Under the pieces are notes generated by a model, which saw only the letters and a list, made by a program, of their open reading frames with translations, was not told where the DNA came from and searched no databases. A stretch of DNA of 64,000 nt, from positions 17,523 to 81,522 of IMG/VR virus record IMGVR_UViG_3300048839_001082. The stretch is one strand, 5' to 3'. This DNA is from a virus. Below, one piece after another: positions 49,016 to 57,213 of the stretch (position 1 is the first letter of the stretch; each line of letters starts with the position of its first letter). A program made the translations under genes and the position numbers.

Positions 49016-49296
49016 CTAAAACAAGAGTAATTAATCAATGGATGGACAGAGACCCTAATTGGGTCTTTGTTCCCGTTGAACACGGTAAATATATGAGAGT
49101 CGAAGTGGCGGTGGTCAGAGCACCATGCATCGCTTGCGGAGCGCAATTGGGAGTACCTTGTAAACGTCTTAAAACAAATGGGATGGATTATAGCTCTTTC
49201 GTGCATGATGTAAGAAAGACACACGCGAAAGCAGGGCATCTTCATGATATTTATCATGATGTAATTTCAGAGGAAGTCGAATCACCACTTAAATAA
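49012..49296 (+). CDS. Putative zinc-finger protein, 94 aa
   Basis: APCIACGAQLGVPCKR followed by FVHDVRKTHA gives a C-x2-C...C...H pattern seen in small zinc-binding phage proteins. It probably binds nucleic acid or modifies host machinery; that is inference. It ends 4 nt before the disrupted tRNA-Leu gene. Confidence 0.55.
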   Translation: MTKTRVINQWMDRDPNWVFVPVEHGKYMRVEVAVVRAPCIACGAQLGVPCKRLKTNGMDYSSFVHDVRKTHAKAGHLHDIYHDVISEEVESPLK

Positions 49297-49300
49297 CAAT

Positions 49301-49325
49301 GCGGGGTTGGTGGAATTGGTAGACG
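49301..49325 (+). pseudogene. 5' half of disrupted tRNA-Leu
   Basis: GCGGGGT is a 5' acceptor strand, followed by a typical leucine D arm (GGTGGAATTGGTAGACG). The anticodon arm is missing; instead TAAGGGGG and the ATG of an HNH gene follow. The matching 3' half is at 49952-49992, and the two acceptor strands pair 7 of 7. Confidence 0.8.
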
Positions 49326-49336
49326 TAAGGGGGCAT

Positions 49337-49858
49337 ATGTTACCTTCGATAGAAAATGATAAATTTTTTCTAGAATTAATTGAAAAAGAAGAGCTATTTG
49401 TATCAAATTTAGGCGATGTCTTAGACCTAAATACTGGTAAACAAATAGGGTTTATCACAGGCGGTTATAAGAGAATTAATATGTACGGCAAGACGATGGC
49501 AGTGCATCGTTTAGTTTATTTAGTACATATTTCTGAAAACATACCTGAATTTCTAGCAATTGATCATTTAGATGGGAATAAGCTCAATAACAAGGTTGAA
49601 AATTTAGAAGCGGTCTCATATTCTGAAAATAATAAAAGAGCTGTTTCAAAAGGTCTGCACAAAATCGATATAGCGCGTTTAAAAGAAATTTCAAAAGGGT
49701 CTAAAAATGGAATGGCTAAATTGAATTGTGAAGAAGTAAAAGAAATACGCGCATTACGTGAAAAAGGATTTAAGGTAAAAGATATTGCAGAATTGTATCA
49801 TGTGTTGCCAAAAGCAATTTCACAATTGCTCAATGGCGTGACATATAAAGACTGTTAA
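49337..49858 (+). CDS. HNH homing endonuclease inserted in tRNA-Leu
   Basis: A 173-aa protein; ATG at 49337 follows AAGGGGG. It shows the phage HNH pattern: an NUMOD-like LFVSNLGDVLDL...YKRINMYGKTMAVHRLVY, then AIDHLDGNKLNNKVENLEAVSYSENN with the HNH residues, and a C-terminal helix-turn-helix-like repeat (VKEIRALREKGFKVKDIAELY). Only 5 nt separate its stop from a complete tRNA-Leu, so there is no room for an intron core. Confidence 0.85.
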   Translation: MLPSIENDKFFLELIEKEELFVSNLGDVLDLNTGKQIGFITGGYKRINMYGKTMAVHRLVYLVHISENIPEFLAIDHLDGNKLNNKVENLEAVSYSENNKRAVSKGLHKIDIARLKEISKGSKNGMAKLNCEEVKEIRALREKGFKVKDIAELYHVLPKAISQLLNGVTYKDC

Positions 49859-49863
49859 ATTCA

Positions 49864-49948
49864 GGCCGTGTGGCGAAATTGCTAAACGCAGTAGATTTAA
49901 AATCTACCACCGAAAGGTTTACGGGTTGGAGTCCCGTCACGGCCACCA
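49864..49948 (+). tRNA. tRNA-Leu (anticodon UAA)
   Basis: Acceptor GGCCGTG/CACGGCC (7 of 7), anticodon stem GTAGA/TCTAC with loop TTTAAAA (anticodon TAA), a class II variable arm, T arm CGGGT-TGGAGTC-CCG type and encoded CCA. 85 nt. The T loop reads TTGGAGT rather than the usual TTCGA, a small oddity. It lies inside the two halves of another tRNA-Leu. Confidence 0.9.
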
Positions 49949-49951
49949 TTT

Positions 49952-49992
49952 CTATTGCGGTCATACCGGTTCGATTCCGGTACCCCGCACCA
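49952..49992 (+). pseudogene. 3' half of disrupted tRNA-Leu
   Basis: After a remnant variable arm (near TTGCGGTCAT) come a T arm ACCGG-TTCGATT-CCGGT, acceptor strand ACCCCGC, A and CCA. It is complementary to the 5' half at 49301-49307. About 40 central nucleotides including the anticodon are absent. Confidence 0.8.
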
Positions 49993-50000
49993 TAAACATA

Positions 50001-50213
50001 ATGAAAATCAAATTTCCAATTTTAGATAAGAATTTTAACTTCTTGGGACATGTAGATGCCATCACTCCTGAAGAAGCATTGATGAAAGCTAAGAAGAAGT
50101 TTCATGAACCGGCAATGATGGTTGATCTTCTGGCGGTACCTCAGGGTAAATATATAATGTACTCAAAACTTCAAACTGTTGAAAGGTGGTCTGAATATGG
50201 TGTCACGCATTGA
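50001..50213 (+). CDS. Hypothetical protein, 70 aa
   Basis: ATG at 50001 lies just after the tRNA fragment, without a clear ribosome-binding site. It reads IKFPILDKNFNFLGHVDAITPEEALMKAKKKF, a fold-like pattern common in small phage proteins, but the function is unknown. It overlaps the next gene by 17 nt. Confidence 0.5.
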   Translation: MKIKFPILDKNFNFLGHVDAITPEEALMKAKKKFHEPAMMVDLLAVPQGKYIMYSKLQTVERWSEYGVTH

Positions 50214-50448
50214 TCGAAGAGAATATTATGAATATGTATTTTGGTATCAGGGTCGCCCTGAAGGTAATTGGGAAACTTTAGAAGAATTTACTGCATGCCC
50301 TCGTTATGAGTTGACTAAAGCCTTTTCTAATTTTGACAATAAACAAGAATTGATTTTTGATTATGAGGATAGTGAGACTTGCAAAAGAGCTGTTGAAGAA
50401 CACAATATGAGGCTCTATAGAAGAATTCCTTTCGTCATAAAGGATTGA
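50197..50448 (+). CDS. Hypothetical protein, 83 aa
   Basis: The ATG at 50197 has AAAGGTGG upstream. The protein is acidic and Tyr-rich (RREYYEYVFWYQGRPEG). No family is recognised. Confidence 0.5.
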   Translation: MVSRIDRREYYEYVFWYQGRPEGNWETLEEFTACPRYELTKAFSNFDNKQELIFDYEDSETCKRAVEEHNMRLYRRIPFVIKD

Positions 50449-50449
50449 T

Positions 50450-51127
50450 ATGTTGTTATACTCAGCTGATAAATTGGTGAAGCAGTCATGTTCTCAAATG
50501 AATTATTTGGATTGGCAAAGAAACCCTTCAGATGGCAACGTAATGACAGATTGGGATCAATTCAAAGGATCCACTGAAAGCCAACTCAAAGGAAATGAAT
50601 TCGCTGAGGAAGCCTCTAAATCTGATTACAAAGAGATGAGAGGTAGTTTCATTTTTGACTCTAAGACTTTGGGTGACACAATTCAAATCAATTATTGCTT
50701 TGATGAAGTTCGTTCCTTGCCTTCCAAAAACATTGTGATTGAACATAAGAGCGTCATATTGCGAGATGATGAGGATGTCACCACGAAAGAGTATTTAACT
50801 GATTGTGTTACTCAAGTCGGATTTTACAAAGCACTTCATGAGTTTTCAAACAAACAATATCGAACAGCTCGATTTTATGAAGAAGCGGGATGGCCTGTTC
50901 ATACATTAAATCTTTCATTCAAACCAATTGAATTTCTTCTTCATATTGGTGATAAATGGTATAAAATAAATACTAAAGATCCTTCTGAGATTCTTCGGTA
51001 TTACATCACTAAAATCAAAGCTTCAAAAGATTTTCAGAAATCGAGGGCATTTGATCTCAAATATCATAATAAATCTTGGAATTATTTTAAGAAGTTTATC
51101 ACTCGACGTGTAACTAAGGCGCTTTAA
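50450..51127 (+). CDS. Hypothetical protein, 225 aa, possible nuclease fold
   Basis: A soluble protein whose middle has CFDEVRSLPSKNIVIEHKSV followed by a helix with TDCVTQVGFYKALHEF. A D...IEHK arrangement with a downstream helix is reminiscent of PD-(D/E)xK nucleases such as RecB/Cas4-type domains, but Cys ligands and other motifs are missing. I treat this as a suggestion only. Confidence 0.45.
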   Translation: MLLYSADKLVKQSCSQMNYLDWQRNPSDGNVMTDWDQFKGSTESQLKGNEFAEEASKSDYKEMRGSFIFDSKTLGDTIQINYCFDEVRSLPSKNIVIEHKSVILRDDEDVTTKEYLTDCVTQVGFYKALHEFSNKQYRTARFYEEAGWPVHTLNLSFKPIEFLLHIGDKWYKINTKDPSEILRYYITKIKASKDFQKSRAFDLKYHNKSWNYFKKFITRRVTKAL

Positions 51128-51336
51128 TGAACTATACTTCTGACATCGTCAAAGAACAACAACTGAGGTTCGATCATTCACCCAAGATGAGGCAATTATT
51201 GAGGCATGAACTCATTTGTGAGAATCCTGATTCATCAACATTGAAGAGATATAAACTGGTGTTTCATTATGATGATGGAACCAAAATTGAGACTGATTAC
51301 AATGGCAGAATGATCAATGGAAACACTCAAGCTTGA
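51127..51336 (+). CDS. Hypothetical protein, 69 aa
   Basis: It starts on the last base of the previous stop. Basic in the middle (LKRYKLVFHYDDGTKIE) with a predicted beta hairpin. No family is recognised. It overlaps the next gene by 20 nt. Confidence 0.5.
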   Translation: MNYTSDIVKEQQLRFDHSPKMRQLLRHELICENPDSSTLKRYKLVFHYDDGTKIETDYNGRMINGNTQA

Positions 51337-51748
51337 GAATGGTAAATATGAGCTTCGATATGATTCAAAAGAGCACACTCTGAAGGCATATCGACATGGC
51401 GAAATGTGGCAGGACTTCACCGGTAATAAATTCATTTATTTGTTGTTTATCAAAGCAATGGAATCTGATTATTATACTTCCAATTTCTTTCAGCAACCTT
51501 ATCAACTATCGGAGAAGGACATTAAGCTTCGAGAATTTGCTGAGAGATATAGTAAAGAAACTGAAGCATACGATCGAATGGTTTGTACCGGGCCAATTAT
51601 TGAAGGTTCAATTCGACCCATGAATGCTCGAGAAACAGCATTGATTTCAAGGAATGCTTCAAGGGCCTTTAATGAGATTGCTCATATGGCGATTCAATAC
51701 GGAATAACTGGGAAAGAACTCAGAAGCGAAATACTTTCAATCCCATAA
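51317..51748 (+). CDS. Hypothetical protein, 143 aa
   Basis: A soluble protein, beta-rich at the N-terminus (LENGKYELRYDSKEHTLKAY) and helical later. It is the last gene before the terminator and palindromic region. No family is recognised. Confidence 0.55.
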   Translation: METLKLENGKYELRYDSKEHTLKAYRHGEMWQDFTGNKFIYLLFIKAMESDYYTSNFFQQPYQLSEKDIKLREFAERYSKETEAYDRMVCTGPIIEGSIRPMNARETALISRNASRAFNEIAHMAIQYGITGKELRSEILSIP

Positions 51749-51751
51749 TCA

Positions 51752-51807
51752 CACCCTCCCCGGCTCACCTTAATTGGTGGGTTGGGGGGGGGTATAATTT
51801 TTTTTTG
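51752..51807 (+). terminator. Strong terminator before the packaging block
   Basis: A C-rich strand (ACCCTCCCC) pairs with a G-rich strand (GGGGGGGGGT) around an inner CACC/GGTG stem, and the run TATAATTTTTTTTT follows. It closes the accessory-gene operon. Confidence 0.75.
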
Positions 51808-52345
51808 ATTTTATTATACATAAATAAAGAATGAAATTTTCAATTTATCGATCCTTCAGGGACCAAAAAGGGAAAATTCGGAGTTTCAATCTTTGTGTGA
51901 GTTGAGATTGAAAAGCTGTTAACTAAATGAAAGAGGTGCTTTGAGAAAGACACTCATCAGAATATCAAGAATAATGATTAACGATTAATGATACGTCTTT
52001 AATGACATTAGAGCACTCGAGCGAGAAGGTGAAATGAGACGTCATTAGTATAGATAATCGTTAATCTTATCGAACTCAATGGACGTGTTTAGAAGAACGT
52101 CCATAATAAGAACGTCCTATAAAGACGTGAGCGACACACGTCAGGTGCTATGCCTGGATCGCTCAGAGATCATTAAAGATGTATAAGTAGATAATAGCTA
52201 ACCTAAAAGATTATTAGTTAATTAGCGATACTCTATACTCTCTAAGAACGTTCTTAAAGATTATTATGGATTACACTCGGTGATGTACTTATGTCACTGA
52301 AAATTGGGTCGATTTTGGGCAGTTATTTGATTTTAAAGGAGAAAA
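51808..52345 (+). other. Palindrome-rich non-coding region upstream of terminase
   Basis: No gene is seen in about 540 bases, but the inverted repeats are dense. GATTAACGATTA (51976-51987) pairs with TAATCGTTAATC (52055-52066), enclosing a second imperfect stem around ACGTCT/AGACGT. GGACGT (52081-52086) can pair with either of two ACGTCC copies (52097 or about 52112). GAGCGA/TCGCTC (52129-52164) encloses CAGG/CCTG. TAAGAACGTTCTTA (52243-52256) is a perfect 14-nt palindrome. A packaging site, replication origin or structured RNA are the main candidates. Confidence 0.6.
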
Positions 52346-52849
52346 ATGGAACATCAAGATGATGTTTTTAATGTCATAGATGTGTATGAAAACAAGGAGT
52401 ACATAGTTCCAACCCCTAAACCTAGTGCTCCTGATTTTCCTGTGACCAACCAACCACAATACACGAATGCAGGGCGAACTATTAATAGGGCTCCATCACC
52501 GAAGTCAGTAAGACGTTTGGAGATGTTAAATTTTGACCCTATCACTAAATTAGTGGAAAGGCATTCAGCTTTAACTAAAGAATTAGAATATCAGGAAAAG
52601 AGAAGGAAAAATGAGATTGTGGAACTAACAGGTTCCGGTAAGGCCAGAGCCTTTATGATGGACCATCTATTGATGATTCATAGTCAACTCTTCACAATCG
52701 AAAAAGAATTACTTCGTTATGGTTATGGTCGTGTACCTGAACAAGGGATGGTCGAAAATACCAGGACTGCTCCGTTAGTCATTAATTTGACTAAGAAAGG
52801 GGAACAATATATCGTGAATGATTATGGTCCTTCTTCGGGGGAAGAATGA
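52346..52849 (+). CDS. Putative terminase small subunit
   Basis: A 167-aa protein behind AAAGGAGAAAA. The first 60 residues are Pro-rich and probably disordered; then comes VRRLEMLNFDPITKLVERHSALTKELEYQE, a helical pattern seen in small terminase or adaptor proteins. Position two genes ahead of the large terminase supports the call. A helix-turn-helix is not evident, so confidence is moderate. Confidence 0.5.
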   Translation: MEHQDDVFNVIDVYENKEYIVPTPKPSAPDFPVTNQPQYTNAGRTINRAPSPKSVRRLEMLNFDPITKLVERHSALTKELEYQEKRRKNEIVELTGSGKARAFMMDHLLMIHSQLFTIEKELLRYGYGRVPEQGMVENTRTAPLVINLTKKGEQYIVNDYGPSSGEE

Positions 52850-53091
52850 GTATTTCGATAGGTATTAAAATCTTTAAAATTATGTTAAGAGAGCCTTCTA
52901 CTGAAGTAGATCTAATTGATGAGACTGGTGCTTCAAGACATGCAATATCCGCTTGGATTAAAGAAATGTCTAATCAAAATTTAATTGTGTTGTGTGGTGA
53001 ACGAAAGCTGGGCGACAAGACTGTTTCTGTATGGAAACTAAATGATGCTCTTAAAGTATGTTGGATGGACATTAAATCATTGGCCAAATGA
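52846..53091 (+). CDS. Winged-helix DNA-binding protein, 81 aa
   Basis: Residues 5-70 look like a small winged helix: EVDLIDETGASRHAISAWIKEMSNQNLI as the helix-turn-helix and GDKTVSVWKL as the wing. Placed between the putative small and large terminase genes, with 4-nt overlaps on both sides, it could itself be the DNA-recognition part of the terminase. Confidence 0.6.
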   Translation: MSISIGIKIFKIMLREPSTEVDLIDETGASRHAISAWIKEMSNQNLIVLCGERKLGDKTVSVWKLNDALKVCWMDIKSLAK

Positions 53092-54431
53092 TAAATCTAC
53101 ATGAAGGCCAATCAGAAGTATATGAAGACTTGTTCATAAAACGATTGTGTGATTATTCTGTTGTTAATTGCTCACGTGGATGGGGTAAGTCTTATTTAGC
53201 CGGCACAGCGGCAATGACAGGTATATTTGAACTCTTAGAGTTAGCTGATAATGTGCCTAATAAATTTGTGTATATAATTGCTCCCACATATGATCAAGTT
53301 ACTGACATTTATTATCCTTTATTAAACTTCGACCTTGGCCTTGAAAGATATGCCATCAGCAGCTCTCGAGATCTTGGCAGGTTTATCTTTCCGGGTAATG
53401 TCGAATTAAGGCTGTTGTCTTATGAAGCTGTAGAGCGCATGCGCGGTAAAGGTGCATACTTAGTCATATGGGATGAAATCTCATCGTGTAAGAAAGGGAT
53501 TAGCCCGAAAGAAGCTTGGAACTCAGTTATTAAGCCTTGTATTAATACTCGATGGTCAGCCAAAAGAGCGCGTATCTATGGTGCTAAGAATCCGGGTAGA
53601 GCATTGTTCATTGGAACACCCAAAGGTTTTAATTTCTTTTATGATGCTTACAACTATCGAGAAGTAGATACCCAGTGGCGTTCTTACACATTCGATTATA
53701 AAACATCACCCCTATTAGATCCTGAAGAAATCGATCGCAATCGTTCAATGATGGATCCGATTGAATTCGCTTCTGAATATCTTGCATCCTTTAAAGAGTC
53801 AGGTAATTCTGTGTTCTATTGTTTCGACAGAAGTAAACACGTCAGAAAGGATTTGCCTTACTTCGAACCTGCGAGAGATGGTGATATGGGTGAAGATGTT
53901 CATTTGACTATTGACTTTAACGTGGGTCTTCAGTGCACTGGAGCATTTGCTCTCAGAGGACATCAGATGCACTTCTTAGATGAGTTCAAAGGACATCCAG
54001 ACACTGAGACCTTAGCGCAAGTTCTCAAACAGAAATATAAAGGACATAAGTTGTATGCCTATCCTGATCCTTCAGGGCGTGCTCGTAAAGCTTCTGCTCC
54101 TGTGGGTCGTACTGACTTTAGCATCTTGGCTGCAGCGGGTATTAATTGTCTAGCTCGAAACAAAGCACCTCCGATTGTTGATAGTGTTCAAGCAGTGAAC
54201 AGAAAGTTATTGACAGCCAAGGGTGATATAAACATGTTCTTCAGTCCTAATGTGCCTGGAATAGTCACTTCAATGGAGAGAACTAAATGGGTGGATAACA
54301 ATCCTGATATCGCAGTTATTGATAAGTCTGAAAGTATCGAACACTATTCTGACGGTATCAGATACGGTACTGAGTTTTTATTCCCTGTGGAGGCCGGTGT
54401 TCGCAAGACGGCCAGAGGCTTTAATTTCTGA
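53088..54431 (+). CDS. Terminase large subunit
   Basis: A 447-aa packaging motor. The N-terminal ATPase has Walker A-like NCSRGWGKSYLAG (residues 27-39), a conserved IIAPTYDQV, and Walker B YLVIWDEIS (about 122-131). The C-terminal nuclease has LTIDFNVG (about 268) and further acidic residues in YPDPSGRARK. It cuts and translocates DNA into proheads. It lies directly downstream of the palindromic region, which may hold its recognition site. Confidence 0.93.
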   Translation: MINLHEGQSEVYEDLFIKRLCDYSVVNCSRGWGKSYLAGTAAMTGIFELLELADNVPNKFVYIIAPTYDQVTDIYYPLLNFDLGLERYAISSSRDLGRFIFPGNVELRLLSYEAVERMRGKGAYLVIWDEISSCKKGISPKEAWNSVIKPCINTRWSAKRARIYGAKNPGRALFIGTPKGFNFFYDAYNYREVDTQWRSYTFDYKTSPLLDPEEIDRNRSMMDPIEFASEYLASFKESGNSVFYCFDRSKHVRKDLPYFEPARDGDMGEDVHLTIDFNVGLQCTGAFALRGHQMHFLDEFKGHPDTETLAQVLKQKYKGHKLYAYPDPSGRARKASAPVGRTDFSILAAAGINCLARNKAPPIVDSVQAVNRKLLTAKGDINMFFSPNVPGIVTSMERTKWVDNNPDIAVIDKSESIEHYSDGIRYGTEFLFPVEAGVRKTARGFNF

Positions 54432-54439
54432 GGATCATA

Positions 54440-54676
54440 ATGAAAATAAGCGCAATATTCGGTAGTCTCTATTATCGTCCGGATTATTATCGTTTTAAGG
54501 TAAGACTGAACGGCGATTTTAAAGATCACGTATTCTTCGCCGATGAAGAAGCCGGTTATGTTGAAGTGTATAGAACCCATAAAGGGGGTGTTGTCACGAT
54601 CAACGACAGGCCGCTCGTCGACAGATTGTTCGGTCAGGTCCAAATTGAAGAGGAAGGAAATCTCCTTCTACTTTGA
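54440..54676 (+). CDS. Hypothetical protein, 78 aa
   Basis: A beta-rich basic protein starting 8 nt after the terminase with AGGATCATA ahead of the ATG. No family is recognised. A hairpin follows its stop. Confidence 0.5.
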   Translation: MKISAIFGSLYYRPDYYRFKVRLNGDFKDHVFFADEEAGYVEVYRTHKGGVVTINDRPLVDRLFGQVQIEEEGNLLLL

Positions 54677-54678
54677 AG

Positions 54679-54707
54679 CCTCGAGTTTTGAAGTTTAAAC
54701 TTCGAGG
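54679..54707 (+). terminator. Hairpin after 54440 gene
   Basis: CCTCGAGTTT pairs with AAACTTCGAGG with one bulged base. The following ATTTAATG is only a weak T context, so partial termination or processing is likely. Confidence 0.4.
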
Positions 54708-54712
54708 ATTTA

Positions 54713-55006
54713 ATGAATGATGAGCAAGTACACAAAATCGAGAAAGATATTGAAGCGCTGCATGAAGCTATTTCTCGATTAACAATCGCAGTGAATGCAC
54801 TTTCGGGTAATCTAAAGAGTATCACGAAAGAAGCCGCTCACGAATTGAGAGACGATAAAGAATTTGTCGGTCCTGCGTGGAGAAGCGGTGCGGATCATAT
54901 GCTGGATCATTGGTTGACGAAATCGGGAAGAAGTATCGTCAAATGGCTATTGGGCATAGCCCTAGCCGCCGGTTTGGTATTGGCCGGTAAGTTGGGGGTA
55001 TTATAG
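54713..55006 (+). CDS. Coiled-coil protein with C-terminal membrane anchor
   Basis: A 97-aa protein: an N-terminal coiled coil (HKIEKDIEALHEAISRLTIAV), a charged centre, and one C-terminal membrane helix (LLGIALAAGLVLAGKLGVL). The layout resembles DUF1515/holin-type or DUF2730-type membrane-associated phage proteins, but I cannot assign a role. It overlaps the next gene by 1 nt. Confidence 0.55.
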   Translation: MNDEQVHKIEKDIEALHEAISRLTIAVNALSGNLKSITKEAAHELRDDKEFVGPAWRSGADHMLDHWLTKSGRSIVKWLLGIALAAGLVLAGKLGVL

Positions 55007-55179
55007 TGAAACAGTTTAAATCTTATATATCGCCAGTAATCGTGGGTCTTTCATTGGGTTGGTTATTAGATCCCGGCATCATTCGGGAAAAGCTTTATGA
55101 CTTTCATGATTGGCTAAATCCAGTGGCCGAAACATATGCGACGTCTGTGCCTTCCCTGATCGTTCTCTTCGATTTCTGA
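55006..55179 (+). CDS. Small membrane-associated protein, 57 aa
   Basis: GTG start in a TAGTG overlap. A hydrophobic N-terminal segment (residues 8-21) is followed by an amphipathic part, and the end is hydrophobic again (SLIVLFDF). Overlap with the next ATG (TGATG) supports translation. No family is recognised. Confidence 0.5.
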   Translation: MKQFKSYISPVIVGLSLGWLLDPGIIREKLYDFHDWLNPVAETYATSVPSLIVLFDF

Positions 55180-55430
55180 TGTACGGCACCAAATTCCGGG
55201 ATTGTGAGTTAGAGTCTGTTTTGGCGTATGACGTTAATGCAATACCTATTGAACGTATTCGATTAACGGTCACTCGTGTCGACGGCTCTCACAGCACTCA
55301 GCACGATATTGGACCTTTTAAAGGAACTATCCCATGGATCATAACACCACCAGCTCTCGGCAAATTAGAATTATATTCACGCCACATGTGCGATGATCGC
55401 CATGTGATCACCCCGATAATAATTAAATAG
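55179..55430 (+). CDS. Hypothetical structural protein, 83 aa
   Basis: ATG at 55179 overlaps the previous stop; longer frames would run back into that gene. It is beta-rich and Pro/Ile-rich near the end (IPWIITPPALGKLEL), consistent with a small virion protein. No family is recognised. Confidence 0.5.
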   Translation: MYGTKFRDCELESVLAYDVNAIPIERIRLTVTRVDGSHSTQHDIGPFKGTIPWIITPPALGKLELYSRHMCDDRHVITPIIIK

Positions 55431-55436
55431 GACATT

Positions 55437-56018
55437 ATGGCCAGATCAAAATTGACCTCCACCACAGACGATCTGGTCAGTGATGGAGGTAGCGTACTCT
55501 TTTCTTTTGTTCAGGGTGAACAGTTAGAACATCCAATAACACTGAACTTTATTGATGATGCTAATAATTATGAATATGAAGCTGTTATTGTTGAAGCTTT
55601 GAATGTAGCTGATCAAACATCTAATCCTTTGTTGATAAAAGTGGGCGGTGTCCAAACCACACTTTATGTACGGGTTCCTTTGTACAGGGGTGCGTGGTCA
55701 TCTGTAGCTGCATATAATGCTGGCGAACTTATTTTGTATCAGAACATATACTACATACTTCTTGATGGAAGTAATAGAACAAATAGCACACTCCCCACTT
55801 CCGATCCGTATTGGCAAGTCACCACAAAGAATAAAGTATATGTTCAGTTTCCCAAAACAATGAGCTTAAATTGGGAAATACAGCCCAAGGTTAATTACTC
55901 AGTCTATGGATTTTTTGAATTGCGTGTGACTGAACTATCAGGCGTGTTTCCCCGGACATGGAAGCCCGTTCGAGGTCTCGTTGAGGTTCTCTTCAGCCCA
56001 ACTGAATTGGTGGTCTAA
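55437..56018 (+). CDS. Virion protein with carbohydrate-binding-like motif
   Basis: A 193-aa beta-rich protein. RGAWSSVAAYNAGELILYQNIYYILLDG and YWQV (residues about 83-130) follow the carbohydrate-binding-module pattern W....Y..GD.V.Y....Y.......P......W seen in phage tail and chitinase proteins. It probably belongs to the tail or fibre network. It overlaps the next gene by 1 nt. Confidence 0.6.
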   Translation: MARSKLTSTTDDLVSDGGSVLFSFVQGEQLEHPITLNFIDDANNYEYEAVIVEALNVADQTSNPLLIKVGGVQTTLYVRVPLYRGAWSSVAAYNAGELILYQNIYYILLDGSNRTNSTLPTSDPYWQVTTKNKVYVQFPKTMSLNWEIQPKVNYSVYGFFELRVTELSGVFPRTWKPVRGLVEVLFSPTELVV

Positions 56019-57205
56019 TGACCAAGGTAGTCAACATCACTTTAAAAGATGTTGAAGCCAACCTATCGGTGTCCGAAACAATATCGAATGTCGATAATGA
56101 TCATACGGTCATTCCGAGAACGCCTAAAGGATATGATACAGCCTTCGAGCTAAAATCTACATTATCCTCTTCGCGTTTCGATAGCTTGGTGGTCAATACA
56201 CCACGACAGATTCGTTTGCCCGGCTGGTCCAAATTAATACAGGAATATGTTACCTCGATTGATTTATTGGATATTCCGGGCTTTGAAAGTCAACAAGACT
56301 ACTTTCTTGAAGACTACGTTGATCTTTCTTATATTCAAGCCACGGGAGGTCAAGCAGCTCCTGATGAAGCTTCCGGTATTTTTGAAACGTTTTCAACTAG
56401 TTTTTCAAAAGTTCTTTCTGAATCGATTAATATCTTCGAAAATCTGGAGAAACCAAGTTCAAGCGAACAATCTGAACACAGCAGTATTACAGAATCTTAT
56501 CAAATAGCCTTTGATAAGACGCTCAATGAATCAGTCGAAGCTTCAGAAACACTATCGTATGCACTGGGCATAAACTTCTCAGAGAGTAGTATAGTAATTG
56601 ATTCTGATTATTCAGCGAACACGGACATATTGTCCAATTCTTTAGAATTGAACAACACCTCTGAAGTTGTTTCAGGACACCTCCAAAGCTATTGGGCAGA
56701 TTTTGTTGAACTTGATTATGTTGGTAGTACTTTCGTAATAGTCTCTAGTTTCTTAATACCCAATTTCTTAAATGAAACTAGCTCGATATATGAAACATTG
56801 CTCTTTGAATCAGGTATATTCCCGAATGAAACCAGTTCAGCATCAGAAACGTTACTATTCGAAACAGGAACTTTCTCAGAAGAGTCTAATTCCATAAGTG
56901 AATCGTTAATATTCGAATTTCAGTTCGGTGTTCTTCCGGATGAAGTCGGTACATTGCATGAGAATTTGTTATTTGAAACCGGTCTCTTCCCAAGTGAGGT
57001 TAGTACTGCGCATGAAGTATTATTATTTGAAAGAGGAATTTCTTTAGATGAAGTCGGTACGGTACATGAAGTCTTGTTATTTGAAAGAGGAATCTTCCCA
57101 AGTGAGTCGGGAAATGCTTTTGAAAATATTTCTCTTCATAAGCAAAGCTATATACTGACCGATGCATGGAATCAGAGTTACACTGGAACAACACAATCAA
57201 TTTAA
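56018..57205 (+). CDS. Repeat-containing structural protein
   Basis: A 395-aa protein. The C-terminal third has about seven tandem units of roughly 20-22 residues, with core E...E.LLFE.G.FP, encoded at about 56765-57115. Related E..SE.L..S spacing occurs in the N-terminal half (nt 56380-56600), so most of the protein may derive from one repeat. It is acidic and likely elongated, as in fibre or linker proteins. No family is recognised. Confidence 0.6.
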   Translation: MTKVVNITLKDVEANLSVSETISNVDNDHTVIPRTPKGYDTAFELKSTLSSSRFDSLVVNTPRQIRLPGWSKLIQEYVTSIDLLDIPGFESQQDYFLEDYVDLSYIQATGGQAAPDEASGIFETFSTSFSKVLSESINIFENLEKPSSSEQSEHSSITESYQIAFDKTLNESVEASETLSYALGINFSESSIVIDSDYSANTDILSNSLELNNTSEVVSGHLQSYWADFVELDYVGSTFVIVSSFLIPNFLNETSSIYETLLFESGIFPNETSSASETLLFETGTFSEESNSISESLIFEFQFGVLPDEVGTLHENLLFETGLFPSEVSTAHEVLLFERGISLDEVGTVHEVLLFERGIFPSESGNAFENISLHKQSYILTDAWNQSYTGTTQSI

Positions 57206-57213
57206 GGGGAAAT

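Noticed and set aside
49301-49992. Group I intron in tRNA-Leu
   Set aside because: Only 5 nt separate the HNH stop from the next tRNA and no P/Q/R/S core is present; the tRNA centre is missing rather than spliced.
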